Origin: Chitinophagaceae bacterium
GTDB lineage: Bacteria; Bacteroidota; Bacteroidia; Chitinophagales; Chitinophagaceae
Reading direction: 5' to 3'
Assembly: GCA_008080615.1 (NCBI GenBank)
Contig: VIKJ01000016.1
Location: 1 to 37,478, forward strand
DNA length: 37,478 nucleotides
The position numbers and the translations under genes were made by a program. Position 1 is the stretch's first letter. The number at the start of each line of letters is the position of its first letter. The notes under the pieces are model-generated. The model did not search any database. It was not told the origin of the DNA and saw nothing but the letters and a program-made list of their open reading frames with translations. Shown in pieces: positions 24,771 to 34,363 of the stretch.

Positions 24771-24818
24771 ATGTGGATTGCAAATGTATAGGCTCAGAGG
24801 GGTATGACAAAATTTTAG

Positions 24819-24938
24819 TTATAAAGGAATCCTCCCCTTCTCAACCAACCGGATATACTCATCATTTTCACTGCGCCAGGGGCATTGGTAATTCTCAACC
24901 GCAAATCTAAAGGTTCCCTGCCGGGAGACTTCCCCGGG
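24819..24938 (-). other. Orphan C-terminal coding fragment
   Basis: On the minus strand a frame reads PGEVSRQGTF, then FAVENYQCPWRSENDEY, and ends VEKGRIPL and a stop. The codon use looks coding-like, but there is no start codon: upstream lies only the gltA terminator. I do not recognise the family. It may be the stump of a gene cut by a rearrangement or assembly join. The rest of 24771-25012 holds this fragment and the terminator only. Confidence 0.3.
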
Positions 24939-24974
24939 AAAAAAAAGTCCGCCAAAGCAAATACTCCGGCGAAC
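24939..24974 (-). terminator. Rho-independent terminator after right gltA
   Basis: On the minus strand GTTCGCC and GGCGGAC form a 7-bp stem (one G-U) with a 14-base loop, followed by eight T. It lies 38 bases after the gltA stop. Confidence 0.75.
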
Positions 24975-25012
24975 AAATTTTATTATTGTTTGTGATTGGT
25001 GAACCGCACCAC

Positions 25013-26354
25013 TTATTCCCAAATCTCATCTTTCCCTTCCAGCCATAACTTAACCGATTCGGTAGTAACCGATTTAGGACGTTCGAGCGGAAAGCCGAGG
25101 ACCCTGTCCCAGCAAAGACTTGCCATTACACCCAATGCACGGCTAACGGCGAAGAGAACGGTATAAAATTCATATTCAACCATTCCATAATGAACCAATA
25201 AGGCGCCACTATGCGCGTCTACATTGGGCCAGGGATTTTTTATTTTACCGAGCGACTGTAAAATAGGTGGCACCGTATCATAAATATTCCAAACCGTATT
25301 CACCAGTTTATCATCCGGCATATGTTTTTTACCAAACTCCATTTGCGCGGTGAAACGTGGGTCTGTTTTGCGCAATACGGCATGGCCATAACCGGGTACT
25401 ACTTTACCATCGGACAATGTTTTTTGAACATAACCAGCTATCTGTTCCCTTGTTGGTTCATCGGTACCCAGTTGCTCCTGCATCTCATAGATCCACTTAA
25501 TCACTTCCTGGTTAGCCAATCCATGTAAAGGGCCGGCTAAACCATTCATTCCGGCTGCATAACTCAGGAATGGATCACTTAAAGCGGATCCTACCAGGTG
25601 TGTGGTATGTGCCGATACGTTACCCCCTTCATGATCGGCATGAATGGTCATGTATAAACGCATCAGCTCTTTAAAGCTTTCATCTTCAAAACCCATCATA
25701 TGCGCCAGGTTACCTGCCCAATCGAGCAAACCATTGGGTTGTATATGCTCACTGTTTTTATATTTTCTCCGGTAGATATACGCGGCAATACGCGGCAGAC
25801 GGGCTATCAGGTCCATCGTGTCATCAAAAGCCGGGTTCCAGTAATCCGACTTACTGATGCCTTTAGAATATTCTTTGGCAAAATTACTTTCTGTTTGCAG
25901 CGCCATCACACCGGTAACAAACATGGTCATGGGATGCGCGCTAATGGGCAATGCATGCGCTAATGGGCAATGCATCAATAGTGGCAAACACATAGTTGGG
26001 TACATGACTGCGGCGTTGCCAGATATTGGTAATATGGGCCACATCTTCTGCTGTTGGCAATTCGCCAATCAACATCAGGTAATATAAACCTTCGGGCAGT
26101 GGTTCCCCGCCATTAGGGGCCCTGGGCAATTTTTCCTGCAATTCCGGAATAGAGTATCCACGAAAACGAATACCATCCTGCGCATCCAACAAACTGGTTT
26201 CAGTTACCAAACCGGTAATTCCACGCATACCCTGGTAAACCTGCGCCAGGGTTACTTCTCCGATCTTTCTGCTACCATGCTGCTTCAGCAATTCCTTAAT
26301 TTCTACATTCGAGGCATCCGCTTTTACTTTAAACCGCTCTTTAATTAATTCCAT
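25013..26354 (-). pseudogene. gltA: Citrate synthase (right copy), frameshifted by a 19-bp tandem duplication
   Basis: This is a mitochondrial-type citrate synthase highly similar to the left copy throughout, with the same catalytic His, His and Asp motifs ([27 protein letters not shown]). The start is the ATG at 26354 (MELIKERFK), aligning with the left start. At 25938-25975 a 19-base unit occurs twice in tandem. Removing one copy restores a continuous frame ([15 protein letters not shown]). As written, the N-terminal frame ends shortly after ALPISA and the C-terminal frame has no proper start. A weak promoter (TACCTTTA at 26432-26439, with TTTG 20 bases further upstream) could drive it. Confidence 0.9.
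25938..25975. repeat. Perfect 19-bp tandem duplication inside gltA
   Basis: The unit GCGCTAATGGGCAATGCAT occurs twice head to tail with no mismatch. Nineteen is not a multiple of three, so the duplication shifts the reading frame by one. Confidence 0.95.
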
Positions 26355-26499
26355 GACTGATTTTTTATTGATAAGCTTACATAATACCATAGATAGGCAG
26401 GCCATATCAGAAAAGCCTTTCCTAAATGCGATAAAGGTAAAACAAGTTGCCATCCGCGACAAAACAAATGGGATGAAGGTTGTTGAAATAATGATAAAA

Positions 26500-27591
26500 T
26501 TATTTCGGCGCTTTGCGATATAGGTAAACCACTACAAAAACGAAGATAATATTGGGTATCCAGGCAGCTAACAACGGGGGCAGATTACCCTTGGTAGAGA
26601 AAATGGTAGAAAACCTGTCAGTAATAATAAATAATGCCGCCACCACAAAACCCACTGCCAGGTGTACCCCGCTGCCACCCCTCACCTTACGCCCGGCCAC
26701 AATGGCCCCGATAAGTGTTAACAGGAGTACCGTTACACAGGTAGCATCACGGCGGTAGCGTTCCACTTTCAATTCATTCAACCCCTCAGAACCGCGCAAT
26801 TCTTCCAGCCGTATAAACCGGTCCAGCTCGGGAGAAGTGAGTTTGTCTTTGGTGTATTTGTCGCGGCTAAGGTCGTAAGGTTTAAAATTAAAGTTCATCA
26901 CCCTGCTTAACTCAATAGTAACCTGTTCATTCAAAGGATTCAATTTCCGCTCAACTAATGATTCGAGTTTCCATTTTTTGCCTGCCGTATCCCAAAGGAT
27001 CACATCGGCCCTTGAATTCAGCACCACTTTATTACCCTCCACCTTATATAAAAAAATGGGGCCACCCCTTTTCAGCGCCGTATCATAGGTATAAATACCG
27101 GCGAACGTAAATGAATCCACCCTTAAATAAATATTGCTGGGCGGCGCCACCAGGCTGTTATAAGAGTTATTACCATCAATATACCTGGCTTCAAAAGCCC
27201 CTCTTACCTGGTTGGCACGGGGTACTATATACTGGTTAGAGAACCAAAGCATAGCAGCCAGGATAATGCCACCGATCCAGTAAGGCCGTAACCATCGCGA
27301 ATAGGAAGTTCCGCTGGCCAGGATGGCTATAATCTCGCTTCTGCCGGCCATCTTAGAGGTAAAAAAAATCACAGCGATAAATACAAATAAAGGAAACAGC
27401 AACGCCACTATATGCGGTATAAAACCGGCATAATATTCCGTAAGCACCCGCTTAAGCCCCAGTTGCGACTTAACAAAATCATCCGTTTTTTCACTTACAT
27501 CCACTACCACGGCAATGATGGAAAACAGGAAAATGGCGAAGAAGAAGGTGGTCAGAAACTTCTTTAGTATGTACCAGTCGATTTTCTTCAT
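26500..27591 (-). CDS. LptF/LptG-family permease (right copy)
   Basis: The 363-residue YjgP/YjgQ-family LPS-export permease has exactly the length of the left homologue: three N-terminal helices, a periplasmic domain and three C-terminal helices. It differs mostly in the periplasmic domain (for example SYNSLVAPPSNIYLR against SYTSILNKANNIYLR). It is transcribed between tgt and gltA. A perfect TATCTTTG promoter element lies at 27607-27614, 15 bases upstream of the ATG. Confidence 0.85.
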   Translation of the reverse strand: MKKIDWYILKKFLTTFFFAIFLFSIIAVVVDVSEKTDDFVKSQLGLKRVLTEYYAGFIPHIVALLFPLFVFIAVIFFTSKMAGRSEIIAILASGTSYSRWLRPYWIGGIILAAMLWFSNQYIVPRANQVRGAFEARYIDGNNSYNSLVAPPSNIYLRVDSFTFAGIYTYDTALKRGGPIFLYKVEGNKVVLNSRADVILWDTAGKKWKLESLVERKLNPLNEQVTIELSRVMNFNFKPYDLSRDKYTKDKLTSPELDRFIRLEELRGSEGLNELKVERYRRDATCVTVLLLTLIGAIVAGRKVRGGSGVHLAVGFVVAALFIITDRFSTIFSTKGNLPPLLAAWIPNIIFVFVVVYLYRKAPK

Positions 27592-27606
27592 GATAGGTTA
27601 TCCTGG

Positions 27607-27614
27607 CAAAGATA
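27607..27614 (-). promoter_or_regulatory. -7 element of right LptF/G gene
   Basis: Read on the minus strand this is TATCTTTG, a perfect TAnnTTTG match 15 bases upstream of the ATG at 27591. Confidence 0.55.
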
Positions 27615-27670
27615 CAGGGGGGAGTTGTAAGTTATATTGTTGTAGGTTATAAGTTATATGGTCCTTTGAT

Positions 27671-28810
27671 TTATAGTCTTTGTTTAACTTTTATAACCAT
27701 CTCTTTTTTCCAACTGCTGAAATCTCCCTCCAGTATATGTTTCCTGGCTTCTCCCATGAGCCAGAGGTAGAAGGCAAGGTTTTGAATGCTGGCCAGTTGC
27801 AGGCCCAGGATTTCGTTGGCTACAAATAAATGACGCAGGTAGGCTTTGGAATAATATTGACTGGTTTCGCAAGGCAGGCCCGGATCAACAGGAGAAAAAT
27901 CGGTTGCCCATTTTTTATTTTTTATGTTGATAACACCCTGTGTAGTAAACAGCATCCCATTCCGGCCATTGCGGGTGGGCATTACACAATCAAACATATC
28001 AATACCCAGATCAATGCACTCCAGTATATTCCATGGGGTGCCCACTCCCATTAAATAACGGGGTTTATCAACAGGCAAATGACCGGTACAGTATTCCGTG
28101 AATTCATACATCATCTCTTCCGGTTCGCCCACACTCAATCCGCCAATCGCATTACCCGCCGCCCCTTTGGAGGCGATGTATTCGCAGGAAGCTTTTCGAA
28201 GATCCTTATAGGTACTTCCCTGAACTATCGGGAAAAGATGCTGGGAATAGCCATATTTGTCCGGCGTTTCACTCAATCGCTGAAAACACCTGTCCAGCCA
28301 GCGATGCGTGAGTTCCATACTTTTTTTAGCATAGGCATACTCACTGGGGTAAGGTGGACATTCATCAAATGCCATGATGATATCCGCACCAATACTGCGT
28401 TGAATATCCATGACCGATTCGGGTGTGAATAAATGCCGGCTGCCATCAATATGCGATTGAAACATTACCCCTTCTTCCTTAATTTTCCGATTGGCTGCCA
28501 GTGAAAAAACCTGGTAGCCCCCGCTATCGGTTAAAATGGGCCTGTTCCAACCAATGAATGTATGCAGGCCGCCGGCCCCTTCCAGCACTTCAGTACCGGG
28601 CCTCAGGTATAAATGATAGGTATTGCCCAGTATGATCTGCGCCCGCACCTCCTGTTTTAATTGTTGCTGTGTTACGGCTTTTACACTACCCACAGTACCT
28701 ACCGGCATAAAAATGGGCGTCAGTATCTCCCCATGACCGGTAATCATCTTACCCGCTCTCGCCTTTGAGCCCGTTGCATTTGCCGGTAACTGAAATTCCA
28801 ATGCTGCCAT
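27671..28810 (-). CDS. tgt: tRNA-guanine transglycosylase (right copy)
   Basis: This 379-residue TGT has the same length as the left copy and the full catalytic set (DSGGYQVFS, DECPP, GGLSVGEP, FDCVMPTRNGRNG). The zinc region reads GLPCETSQYYSKAYLRHL, with one cysteine only, so CxCxxC is again absent. It is divergent from the GT2 gene with 82 bases between the start codons. TACTTTTG lies four bases upstream of its ATG, as in the left copy. Confidence 0.93.
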   Translation of the reverse strand: MAALEFQLPANATGSKARAGKMITGHGEILTPIFMPVGTVGSVKAVTQQQLKQEVRAQIILGNTYHLYLRPGTEVLEGAGGLHTFIGWNRPILTDSGGYQVFSLAANRKIKEEGVMFQSHIDGSRHLFTPESVMDIQRSIGADIIMAFDECPPYPSEYAYAKKSMELTHRWLDRCFQRLSETPDKYGYSQHLFPIVQGSTYKDLRKASCEYIASKGAAGNAIGGLSVGEPEEMMYEFTEYCTGHLPVDKPRYLMGVGTPWNILECIDLGIDMFDCVMPTRNGRNGMLFTTQGVINIKNKKWATDFSPVDPGLPCETSQYYSKAYLRHLFVANEILGLQLASIQNLAFYLWLMGEARKHILEGDFSSWKKEMVIKVKQRL

Positions 28811-28814
28811 CCGG

Positions 28815-28822
28815 CAAAAGTA
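28815..28822 (-). promoter_or_regulatory. -7 element of right tgt
   Basis: Read on the minus strand this is TACTTTTG followed by CCGG and the tgt ATG, the same spacing as in the left copy. Confidence 0.6.
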
Positions 28823-28880
28823 AGGAAAAGACGCCCGCTATTCTTTTCCACACCCCATCCACTCTAACCCTCCAAAACGC

Positions 28881-28888
28881 TACTTTTG
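28881..28888 (+). promoter_or_regulatory. -7 element of right GT2/rsmG
   Basis: TACTTTTG, then CCGG, then the GT2 ATG at 28893. The four-base spacing equals that of the other three starts of this divergent pair. Confidence 0.6.
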
Positions 28889-28892
28889 CCGG

Positions 28893-30017
28893 ATGATGAT
28901 ACCACCCGTTGTATGGAGCATTCTTTTCTATGCTTTTTGTACAGTGATCGCCATCCAGGTTTTTTATTACCTGTATTTTTTTAGCCGCCTGGCCTTTTAT
29001 AAAGCGCCTGCTAAAGAAGTCAGCCATGAGCACCCCGTATCTGTGGTGATCTGCGCACGTGATGAAGCGGATAATCTTGCCAGGAACCTGCCCGGTGTAT
29101 TGGTGCAGGATTATAAGACCACCCATGAAGTGGTGGTAGTGAACGACAACTCTACCGATGATGGCAGATATGTGATTGATGAATTCAATAAATCATTCAA
29201 GAACATCAATCATATACAGCTTACCCAGGAAGCGAAGATGATCAGCGGTAAAAAATTTCCTTTATCAATGGGTATCAGAAGCGCCAAATATGAGATATTA
29301 TTACTCACCGATGCGGACTGCACACCCGCTTCTGAATACTGGATGCAGAAAATGCAGGATGCCTATACCGACAATACAGAGATTGTACTCGGTTACGGGG
29401 CATACCACAAAAGGCCGGGCATTCTAAACAAGCTCATCCGGTTCGAAACATTTCATACCGCTTTACAATATTTATCTTATGCCCTCGCAGGCACACCTTA
29501 TATGGGCGTTGGCAGGAACCTGAGTTATAAAAAAGAAGTGTTCTTACGCAATAAAGGCTTCTCATCCATTAACCAGATACCCAGTGGTGATGATGATCTA
29601 TTTATTAACCAGGTAGCTACCGCAAACAATACCGCGATAGTAATTGATCCGGATGCTCATACCCTGAGTGAGCCTAAAAAAAGATGGAGTCACTGGATGA
29701 CGCAGAAATACCGTCATTATACCACCAGCCGGTATTATAAGCCAAAGCATAAGTTTTTATTGGGACTCTATTCCCTTTCACAGTTCCTGGTTTATCCATT
29801 ACTGGCAGTTGCCCTCATTTTTTTTAACTGGTGGATGGCATTATCGGTATATGGTGTACGGTTACTGGTACAGTCGGTTGTTTTTTTCAGGACCATGAAA
29901 AAACTGGATGAGCGGGACCTGGTGCCCTGGTTCCTGTTACTGGATATCTGGTTATTCTTTTATCATATTTTTACACTACCCGCTATATGGAAAGCGCCCC
30001 GCAAAAACTGGGATTGA
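28893..30017 (+). CDS. Glycosyltransferase family 2, membrane-bound (right copy)
   Basis: The 374-residue GT2 protein has the same length as the left copy: N-terminal helix, VSVVICARDE, VNDNS, DAD metal motif near 140, QIPSGDDD acceptor-side motif, and C-terminal membrane helices. Sugar and acceptor are unknown. Its last 31 bases overlap the start of rsmG, and its promoter element is four bases from the ATG. Confidence 0.85.
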   Translation: MMIPPVVWSILFYAFCTVIAIQVFYYLYFFSRLAFYKAPAKEVSHEHPVSVVICARDEADNLARNLPGVLVQDYKTTHEVVVVNDNSTDDGRYVIDEFNKSFKNINHIQLTQEAKMISGKKFPLSMGIRSAKYEILLLTDADCTPASEYWMQKMQDAYTDNTEIVLGYGAYHKRPGILNKLIRFETFHTALQYLSYALAGTPYMGVGRNLSYKKEVFLRNKGFSSINQIPSGDDDLFINQVATANNTAIVIDPDAHTLSEPKKRWSHWMTQKYRHYTTSRYYKPKHKFLLGLYSLSQFLVYPLLAVALIFFNWWMALSVYGVRLLVQSVVFFRTMKKLDERDLVPWFLLLDIWLFFYHIFTLPAIWKAPRKNWD

Positions 30018-30631
30018 TTCAGAAATATTTTGACGATTTTTCTGAAGAGCAGGTAGCGCAGTTTACCGCCCTGGAAGCATTATATACTGAATGGAACGCG
30101 AAGATCAATGTGATATCGAGAAAAGATATTGATTCGATTTATTTGCACCATGTATTGCATTCGCTAAGCATTGCCGCCATTGCTAATTTTGAACCCGGCA
30201 CACAGGTGATTGATATTGGTTGTGGCGGTGGTTTCCCCGGCGTACCGCTGGCCATCTTTTTTCCAAAAGTAAAATTTCACCTGGCAGACAGTATCGCCAA
30301 AAAATTAAAAGTAGTGGAAGCCGTTTGTGAAGGGGCCAATATCAAAAATATTACGATACAGCATACCCGTGCAGAGGAAATCAAGAACCGCAAATTCGAC
30401 TATGCCATTTCAAGAGCCGTGGCCCCGCTGAAGGATCTCTGGAAATGGAGCGCCCCTCTTTTAAGAAAAGATCATTCAAAAGCATTACCCAATGGACTGA
30501 TCTGCCTCAAAGGCGGAGACCTGGCCCAGGAAATTTTTGAAAGCGGCCTGCGCCCCAGGATGATGCCGATCTTTAAAATTTTCCCGGAAGAATACTTTGC
30601 AGAGAAGTATGTGATTCATGCGGCGAAGTGA
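29987..30631 (+). CDS. rsmG: 16S rRNA (guanine(527)-N7)-methyltransferase (right copy)
   Basis: The 214-residue RsmG has VISRKD, the SAM loop DIGCGGGFPGVPLAI and a C-terminus ending VIHAAK. The start ATG at 29987 lies inside the GT2 gene. The 31-base overlap is identical in length to the left copy, so the two genes are very likely translationally coupled. It lacks a five-residue insertion present in the left copy. Confidence 0.92.
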   Translation: MESAPQKLGLIQKYFDDFSEEQVAQFTALEALYTEWNAKINVISRKDIDSIYLHHVLHSLSIAAIANFEPGTQVIDIGCGGGFPGVPLAIFFPKVKFHLADSIAKKLKVVEAVCEGANIKNITIQHTRAEEIKNRKFDYAISRAVAPLKDLWKWSAPLLRKDHSKALPNGLICLKGGDLAQEIFESGLRPRMMPIFKIFPEEYFAEKYVIHAAK

Positions 30632-30660
30632 ATGTCTGAAACGTGATTTTGGAGGATTAT

Positions 30661-30703
30661 TGTTGAATGCCTAATTATTGTCCACATTATTTAACATTCA
30701 ACA
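30661..30703. repeat. Inverted repeat TGTTGAATG-N25-CATTCAACA
   Basis: Nine-base perfect arms lie 29 bases after the rsmG stop. The long loop and lack of a T-run make it a weak terminator candidate. Confidence 0.4.
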
Positions 30704-30726
30704 TAACAGATATTCAAGAACAGCAT

Positions 30727-30927
30727 CTAAAAAAAACAGGCTGTCCCAAAGTTAGGAATACTGCTTGCTGAAATATTATACTTGATTGCCCAGTTTTGAA
30801 AAGAAGTATTTTGCAGATTAATTTCAGTATCAGTCATTCCACCTGGCGTACCATCAATGGACAAAACCGAGGCATCCGCATTTCTTAAACGGTCAGTGAT
30901 GGTTGTATTTACATTTACCAGCCACAA
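30727..30927 (-). other. Unrecognised 66-codon frame, possible gene remnant
   Basis: A minus-strand frame reads MWLVNVNTTI and later DGTPGGMTDTEINLQNTSF, ending in a stop after ACFF. Composition looks mildly coding-like, but there is no recognisable domain or signal peptide. The upstream neighbour ends 12 bases earlier on the same strand. It could be a displaced extension of that lipoprotein or chance. The rest of 30632-30938 contains only the inverted repeat. Confidence 0.25.
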
Positions 30928-30938
30928 ATTGAATATGA

Positions 30939-31500
30939 TTACCTGGTATAGCGTACATCAAACCTGCCTTCCCTTATTTGTACTTTTTGTCCATTGGCAT
31001 TCACTGCATCAAACCAGAAAGTACCGGAAGCGATTTGATTGATGGTGTCTAATCTTTTTATGAGGAGTTCACCTGTATAGATAGGTTTTTTTGTGCGATA
31101 TGACCAATCTTGAGAGCTACTACCTAACCCAAAATAATTTCCATATGAAGAACCTTTAAAAGCACTATCTAAGCTAAGTCTAAAATTTTCTTGTATTTTT
31201 AAGCTATCTGTAAATAAGCCAACGGCGGTTTGATTATTACCACTGCCTTTAACTCCAGAAAGTCTAAAATAATAACCTCCATTGGCTCCAGTCCCTAAAA
31301 ATTGATAATTACTACCAAGTGAACCTCCACTCAACTGTGCCCCCCGGCTTAAACACCCCTCCATCCACCAAACAGCCAAAAGTATTAGCACCTGTTTGTG
31401 TTTCAGGTGGTAATTGGTCAATAGGATTTACAGGTTTATTTTTTCGGCAACTGCTGCTGAGTAAAACAAAGCTTACAGCAATTATTAAAAAAGATTTCAT
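30939..31500 (-). pseudogene. DUF6252-like lipoprotein with a homopolymer frameshift
   Basis: The N-terminal frame (31500 to 31312) has a signal ending SSSC (C18) and QTGANTFGCLVDGGVFKPGG. The adjoining frame continues AQLSGGSLGSNYQFLG and ends EGRFDVRYTR at 30939. The two meet at a run of six G (plus strand C, 31340-31345); five G would give one continuous protein of about 186 residues. The TGANTFGC opening and GRFDVRY ending resemble Bacteroidota DUF6252 lipoproteins. The gene is absent from the left block, where rsmG and the peptidase abut. Confidence 0.65.
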
Positions 31501-31640
31501 GTCTGAGACTTTTAGTTGTATAAAGAGATGTAATAGTAATTTTTTCTTATAAAAAACCTTATTGCTACGGCAGTTGTATTAAATCTTTATTACTGTCGGT
31601 ATGTGTACAAAGGAAATAGGAAAAGATGTTCGGGTATCGC

Positions 31641-31680
31641 TTCCGGCTAACCGGTTTTGTTTAGCCAGGATAAGCCGGAA
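31641..31680. repeat. Nested inverted repeats downstream of right M1 peptidase
   Basis: TTCCGGCT (31641-31648) pairs with AGCCGGAA (31673-31680), while GGCTAA (31645-31650) can pair with TTAGCC (31661-31666) instead. The two hairpins exclude each other. There is no T-run. The gap 31501-31737 contains no gene that I can see. Confidence 0.4.
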
Positions 31681-31737
31681 ACCTATTTCGGGGAAAAACA
31701 AGTGATACACGCGGCCGGATAATCGGCAGCTAACGGA

Positions 31738-33606
31738 TTAATCAGGAATAACTAATTTGTTATTACTCCTGTTCACATCCGCCAACCGCAGACTGGGATC
31801 AATTTCAATAGACCTGATGAGGCCTATGTTTCTGCTTATTGCGAATGTATAGTCGGGATGCGTCCATCTCCATTCGGGATGTACTGTTCGGGGAACTTTA
31901 CTCTCGGCGGGTTTTTCTCCATACATCAGGTTCAAAGGAATATAATGCAGTTCCTGCGCGCCATCTTTATAAGTGATTAATATATCAACAGGCATGGGCA
32001 TTTTGCCTGCACGTTTCACCGTAATAAAACCTTTACCATCCTTCACATTGATATCACCAACAGCATAATCAATCGTTTTGGTAGTATTGATCCAGTATTC
32101 TTTATACCAGTCCAGTTCCATATTACTCAGCTTTTCCGCCACACGGATAAAATCATTTGGATTCGGATGTTTGAAACGCCACTGGTTATAATAAGCGAGC
32201 ATTATTTTATCGCGCATACTATCTCCCACAATATATCCTAACTGCGAAATAAATACGGACCCTTTACTATAGGCTGCATTGCCATAAGCGTAGTTGGTGT
32301 TATAATGATCTGAGTGTGTACCGGCGGGTTCTTCCAACCCGGATTTAACCAGGTTATAATACCCGCTGTAAGACCCGTCAAACCAAAAGCCCGGTGCATT
32401 GCGTAAAGTGGCTATCACGCGGGTACCGGCATAATCCGTAAACCCTTCATCCATCCATGGATACAAAGATTCATTGGTACCCAACATCATCTGGTACCAG
32501 CTATGCATCCATTCATGAATGGCCGTTCCGATACTCGCTGATTTTAATAGAGTGGCCATAGGATATTCCATACCACCATCGCCCCCCTGCACGAATGTGT
32601 AAGTCTTATAAGGATATGCTCCAAATGTTTTCGCGATAATGGGATAGGCCAAAGCCGCGGTATCAGCCATTGCCTGCCACCTGTTTTCCAAAGAATCTAC
32701 CGCTTTATATACTACACGAATTAACGGACCATCCTTCAGCGTGCGGGTGATCATTTTATAACCAGGATCAGCGGCCCACATAAAATCGTGTACGTTATTC
32801 GCCTGCCATTTCCATACATTCATAGTACCGGAAGAAGCTTTTATTTTTACACCGGGCGTTTCATATCCAAAACCCAGTTCATTAGCGTTCTGTAAATCGC
32901 CACCTGCCGTAACCATATAATTTTTATCAATCGTAATGTTTACATCATAATCACCCCAAACGCCGTAGAACTCCCTTGCTATATACGGATTGGCATTCCA
33001 TCCCTGGTAATCATATTCCACTAATTTGGGATACCATTGACTCATGCTGTAACGGATGCCTTCTTTATTATCTCTGCCGCTTCTTCTTACCTGTAAAGGA
33101 ACCTGTGCCTCAAACACCAGTTCCATCTGTACTTTAGACTTAGGCAGGATAGGCTTACTGAGCAATACTTCCAATATGGTTTCATGTTCCTTAACCATTT
33201 GTTCCGCGCCGTTGATACGAATACTTTTCACCTGCTGGTAACCAATTTCTCCGGGCGTTAATTTACCGATACGGTCTTTCACACGGCTATCCCAATCCAA
33301 TCCATCCCATTCTTTGCGAGGCTCAGCAATTCTTGTCTTACCCAATTCCAGGCTTCTCATATCCATACTACTACCGGGCTGAAACGCATTCCAGTATAAA
33401 TGAAAATATACTTTGGATAAAGTATCGGGAGAGTTATTCGTGTATTCCAGTTTCTCTGTTCCGGTAAAACGATTGGTAAGCACATCCATCGTTACATTGA
33501 TATTGTATTTAACACGTTGTTGCCAGCGGTCGGGCTGGGAGAAAGCAAGTGTTAGTTGACAGATGACGGATGACAGAATAAGAAATACTGATAAATATTT
33601 TTTCAT
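31738..33606 (-). CDS. M1-family zinc metallopeptidase (right copy, full length)
   Basis: The 622-residue secreted metallopeptidase has a signal peptide (about 1-23), GGMEYP, the zinc site HEWMH at 364-368 and E387. The region after RTVHPEW (about 45 residues, including DPSLRLADVNRSNN) is present here and missing from the left copy. The DxxxRxxDxNRxNN ending is what I expect of intact family members, so this is the reference length. It is probably cotranscribed with upstream rsmI or has its own promoter in the 88-base gap. Confidence 0.9.
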   Translation of the reverse strand: MKKYLSVFLILSSVICQLTLAFSQPDRWQQRVKYNINVTMDVLTNRFTGTEKLEYTNNSPDTLSKVYFHLYWNAFQPGSSMDMRSLELGKTRIAEPRKEWDGLDWDSRVKDRIGKLTPGEIGYQQVKSIRINGAEQMVKEHETILEVLLSKPILPKSKVQMELVFEAQVPLQVRRSGRDNKEGIRYSMSQWYPKLVEYDYQGWNANPYIAREFYGVWGDYDVNITIDKNYMVTAGGDLQNANELGFGYETPGVKIKASSGTMNVWKWQANNVHDFMWAADPGYKMITRTLKDGPLIRVVYKAVDSLENRWQAMADTAALAYPIIAKTFGAYPYKTYTFVQGGDGGMEYPMATLLKSASIGTAIHEWMHSWYQMMLGTNESLYPWMDEGFTDYAGTRVIATLRNAPGFWFDGSYSGYYNLVKSGLEEPAGTHSDHYNTNYAYGNAAYSKGSVFISQLGYIVGDSMRDKIMLAYYNQWRFKHPNPNDFIRVAEKLSNMELDWYKEYWINTTKTIDYAVGDINVKDGKGFITVKRAGKMPMPVDILITYKDGAQELHYIPLNLMYGEKPAESKVPRTVHPEWRWTHPDYTFAISRNIGLIRSIEIDPSLRLADVNRSNNKLVIPD

Positions 33607-33694
33607 AATTATAGAATTATTATCACCTACATTTTCTAAAAATCACCTTTACACTTGCTTCAACATTAAAACTCCCGTATTCAATATTCGATAT

Positions 33695-34363
33695 TCACTC
33701 GGCTTTCCCCGCAACCACAATCACTATTTCTCCTTTTACGGTTTTGGCTTTAAAATGGTCGCATACTTCCCGCAGACTGCCGCGTTTATTTTCTTCGAAT
33801 AGTTTGGTTAATTCACGACTAACGGAACAGGCTCTGCCGGCCCCGAAATACACAACAAATTCTTCGAGGGTTTTTACCAAACGCATGGGACTTTCATAAA
33901 AGACCATGGTTCTTTCTTCGCCGGCCAGTTGTTTCATCATTGTCTGGCGGCCTTTTTTTAATGGCAGAAAACCTTCAAACACAAAACGGTTGGCGGGTAT
34001 GCCACTGTTTACCAGCGCGGGTACAAAAGCGGTAGCGCCGGGCAGGCATTCTACTTTTACATTATGCTTAATGCATTCCCTAACCAATAAAAAAGCGGGG
34101 TCTGAAATGCCCGGCGTACCCGCGTCTGTAATCAATGCCATTGTTTTTCCGGCCACTAACTGTTCCACAATATGCGGCACAATTTTGTGTTCATTATGCT
34201 GATGATAGGGAGAAACCGGTTTCTGAATATTATAATGATTGAGTAGTTTGGAAGAAGTACGGGTATCCTCACACAAGATCACATCCACCTGCTGCAACAG
34301 TTCAAGAGAACGTAGCGTGATATCCTTTAGGTTACCGAGGGGGGTGGGGATTAAGTAAAGCAA
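33695..34363 (-). CDS. rsmI: 16S rRNA (cytidine(1402)-2'-O)-methyltransferase (right copy)
   Basis: The 222-residue RsmI has TPLGNLKDIT, CEDTR, TDAGTPGISDP and FYESP. The start is a TTG at 34361-34363, immediately after the purS stop with no gap. The left copy also uses TTG. Translation is therefore probably coupled to purS. Position and length agree with the left homologue. Confidence 0.93.
   Translation of the reverse strand: MLYLIPTPLGNLKDITLRSLELLQQVDVILCEDTRTSSKLLNHYNIQKPVSPYHQHNEHKIVPHIVEQLVAGKTMALITDAGTPGISDPAFLLVRECIKHNVKVECLPGATAFVPALVNSGIPANRFVFEGFLPLKKGRQTMMKQLAGEERTMVFYESPMRLVKTLEEFVVYFGAGRACSVSRELTKLFEENKRGSLREVCDHFKAKTVKGEIVIVVAGKAE

Noticed and set aside
27621-27660. Imperfect AAGTTATAT direct repeats between right LptF/G and tgt
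   Set aside because: Short, AT-rich and imperfect; no supporting context.
30730-30760. Possible insertion-sequence end (AGGCTGTCCC next to an A-run)
   Set aside because: It resembles some IS termini only over about ten bases; there is no partner repeat, target duplication or transposase nearby.
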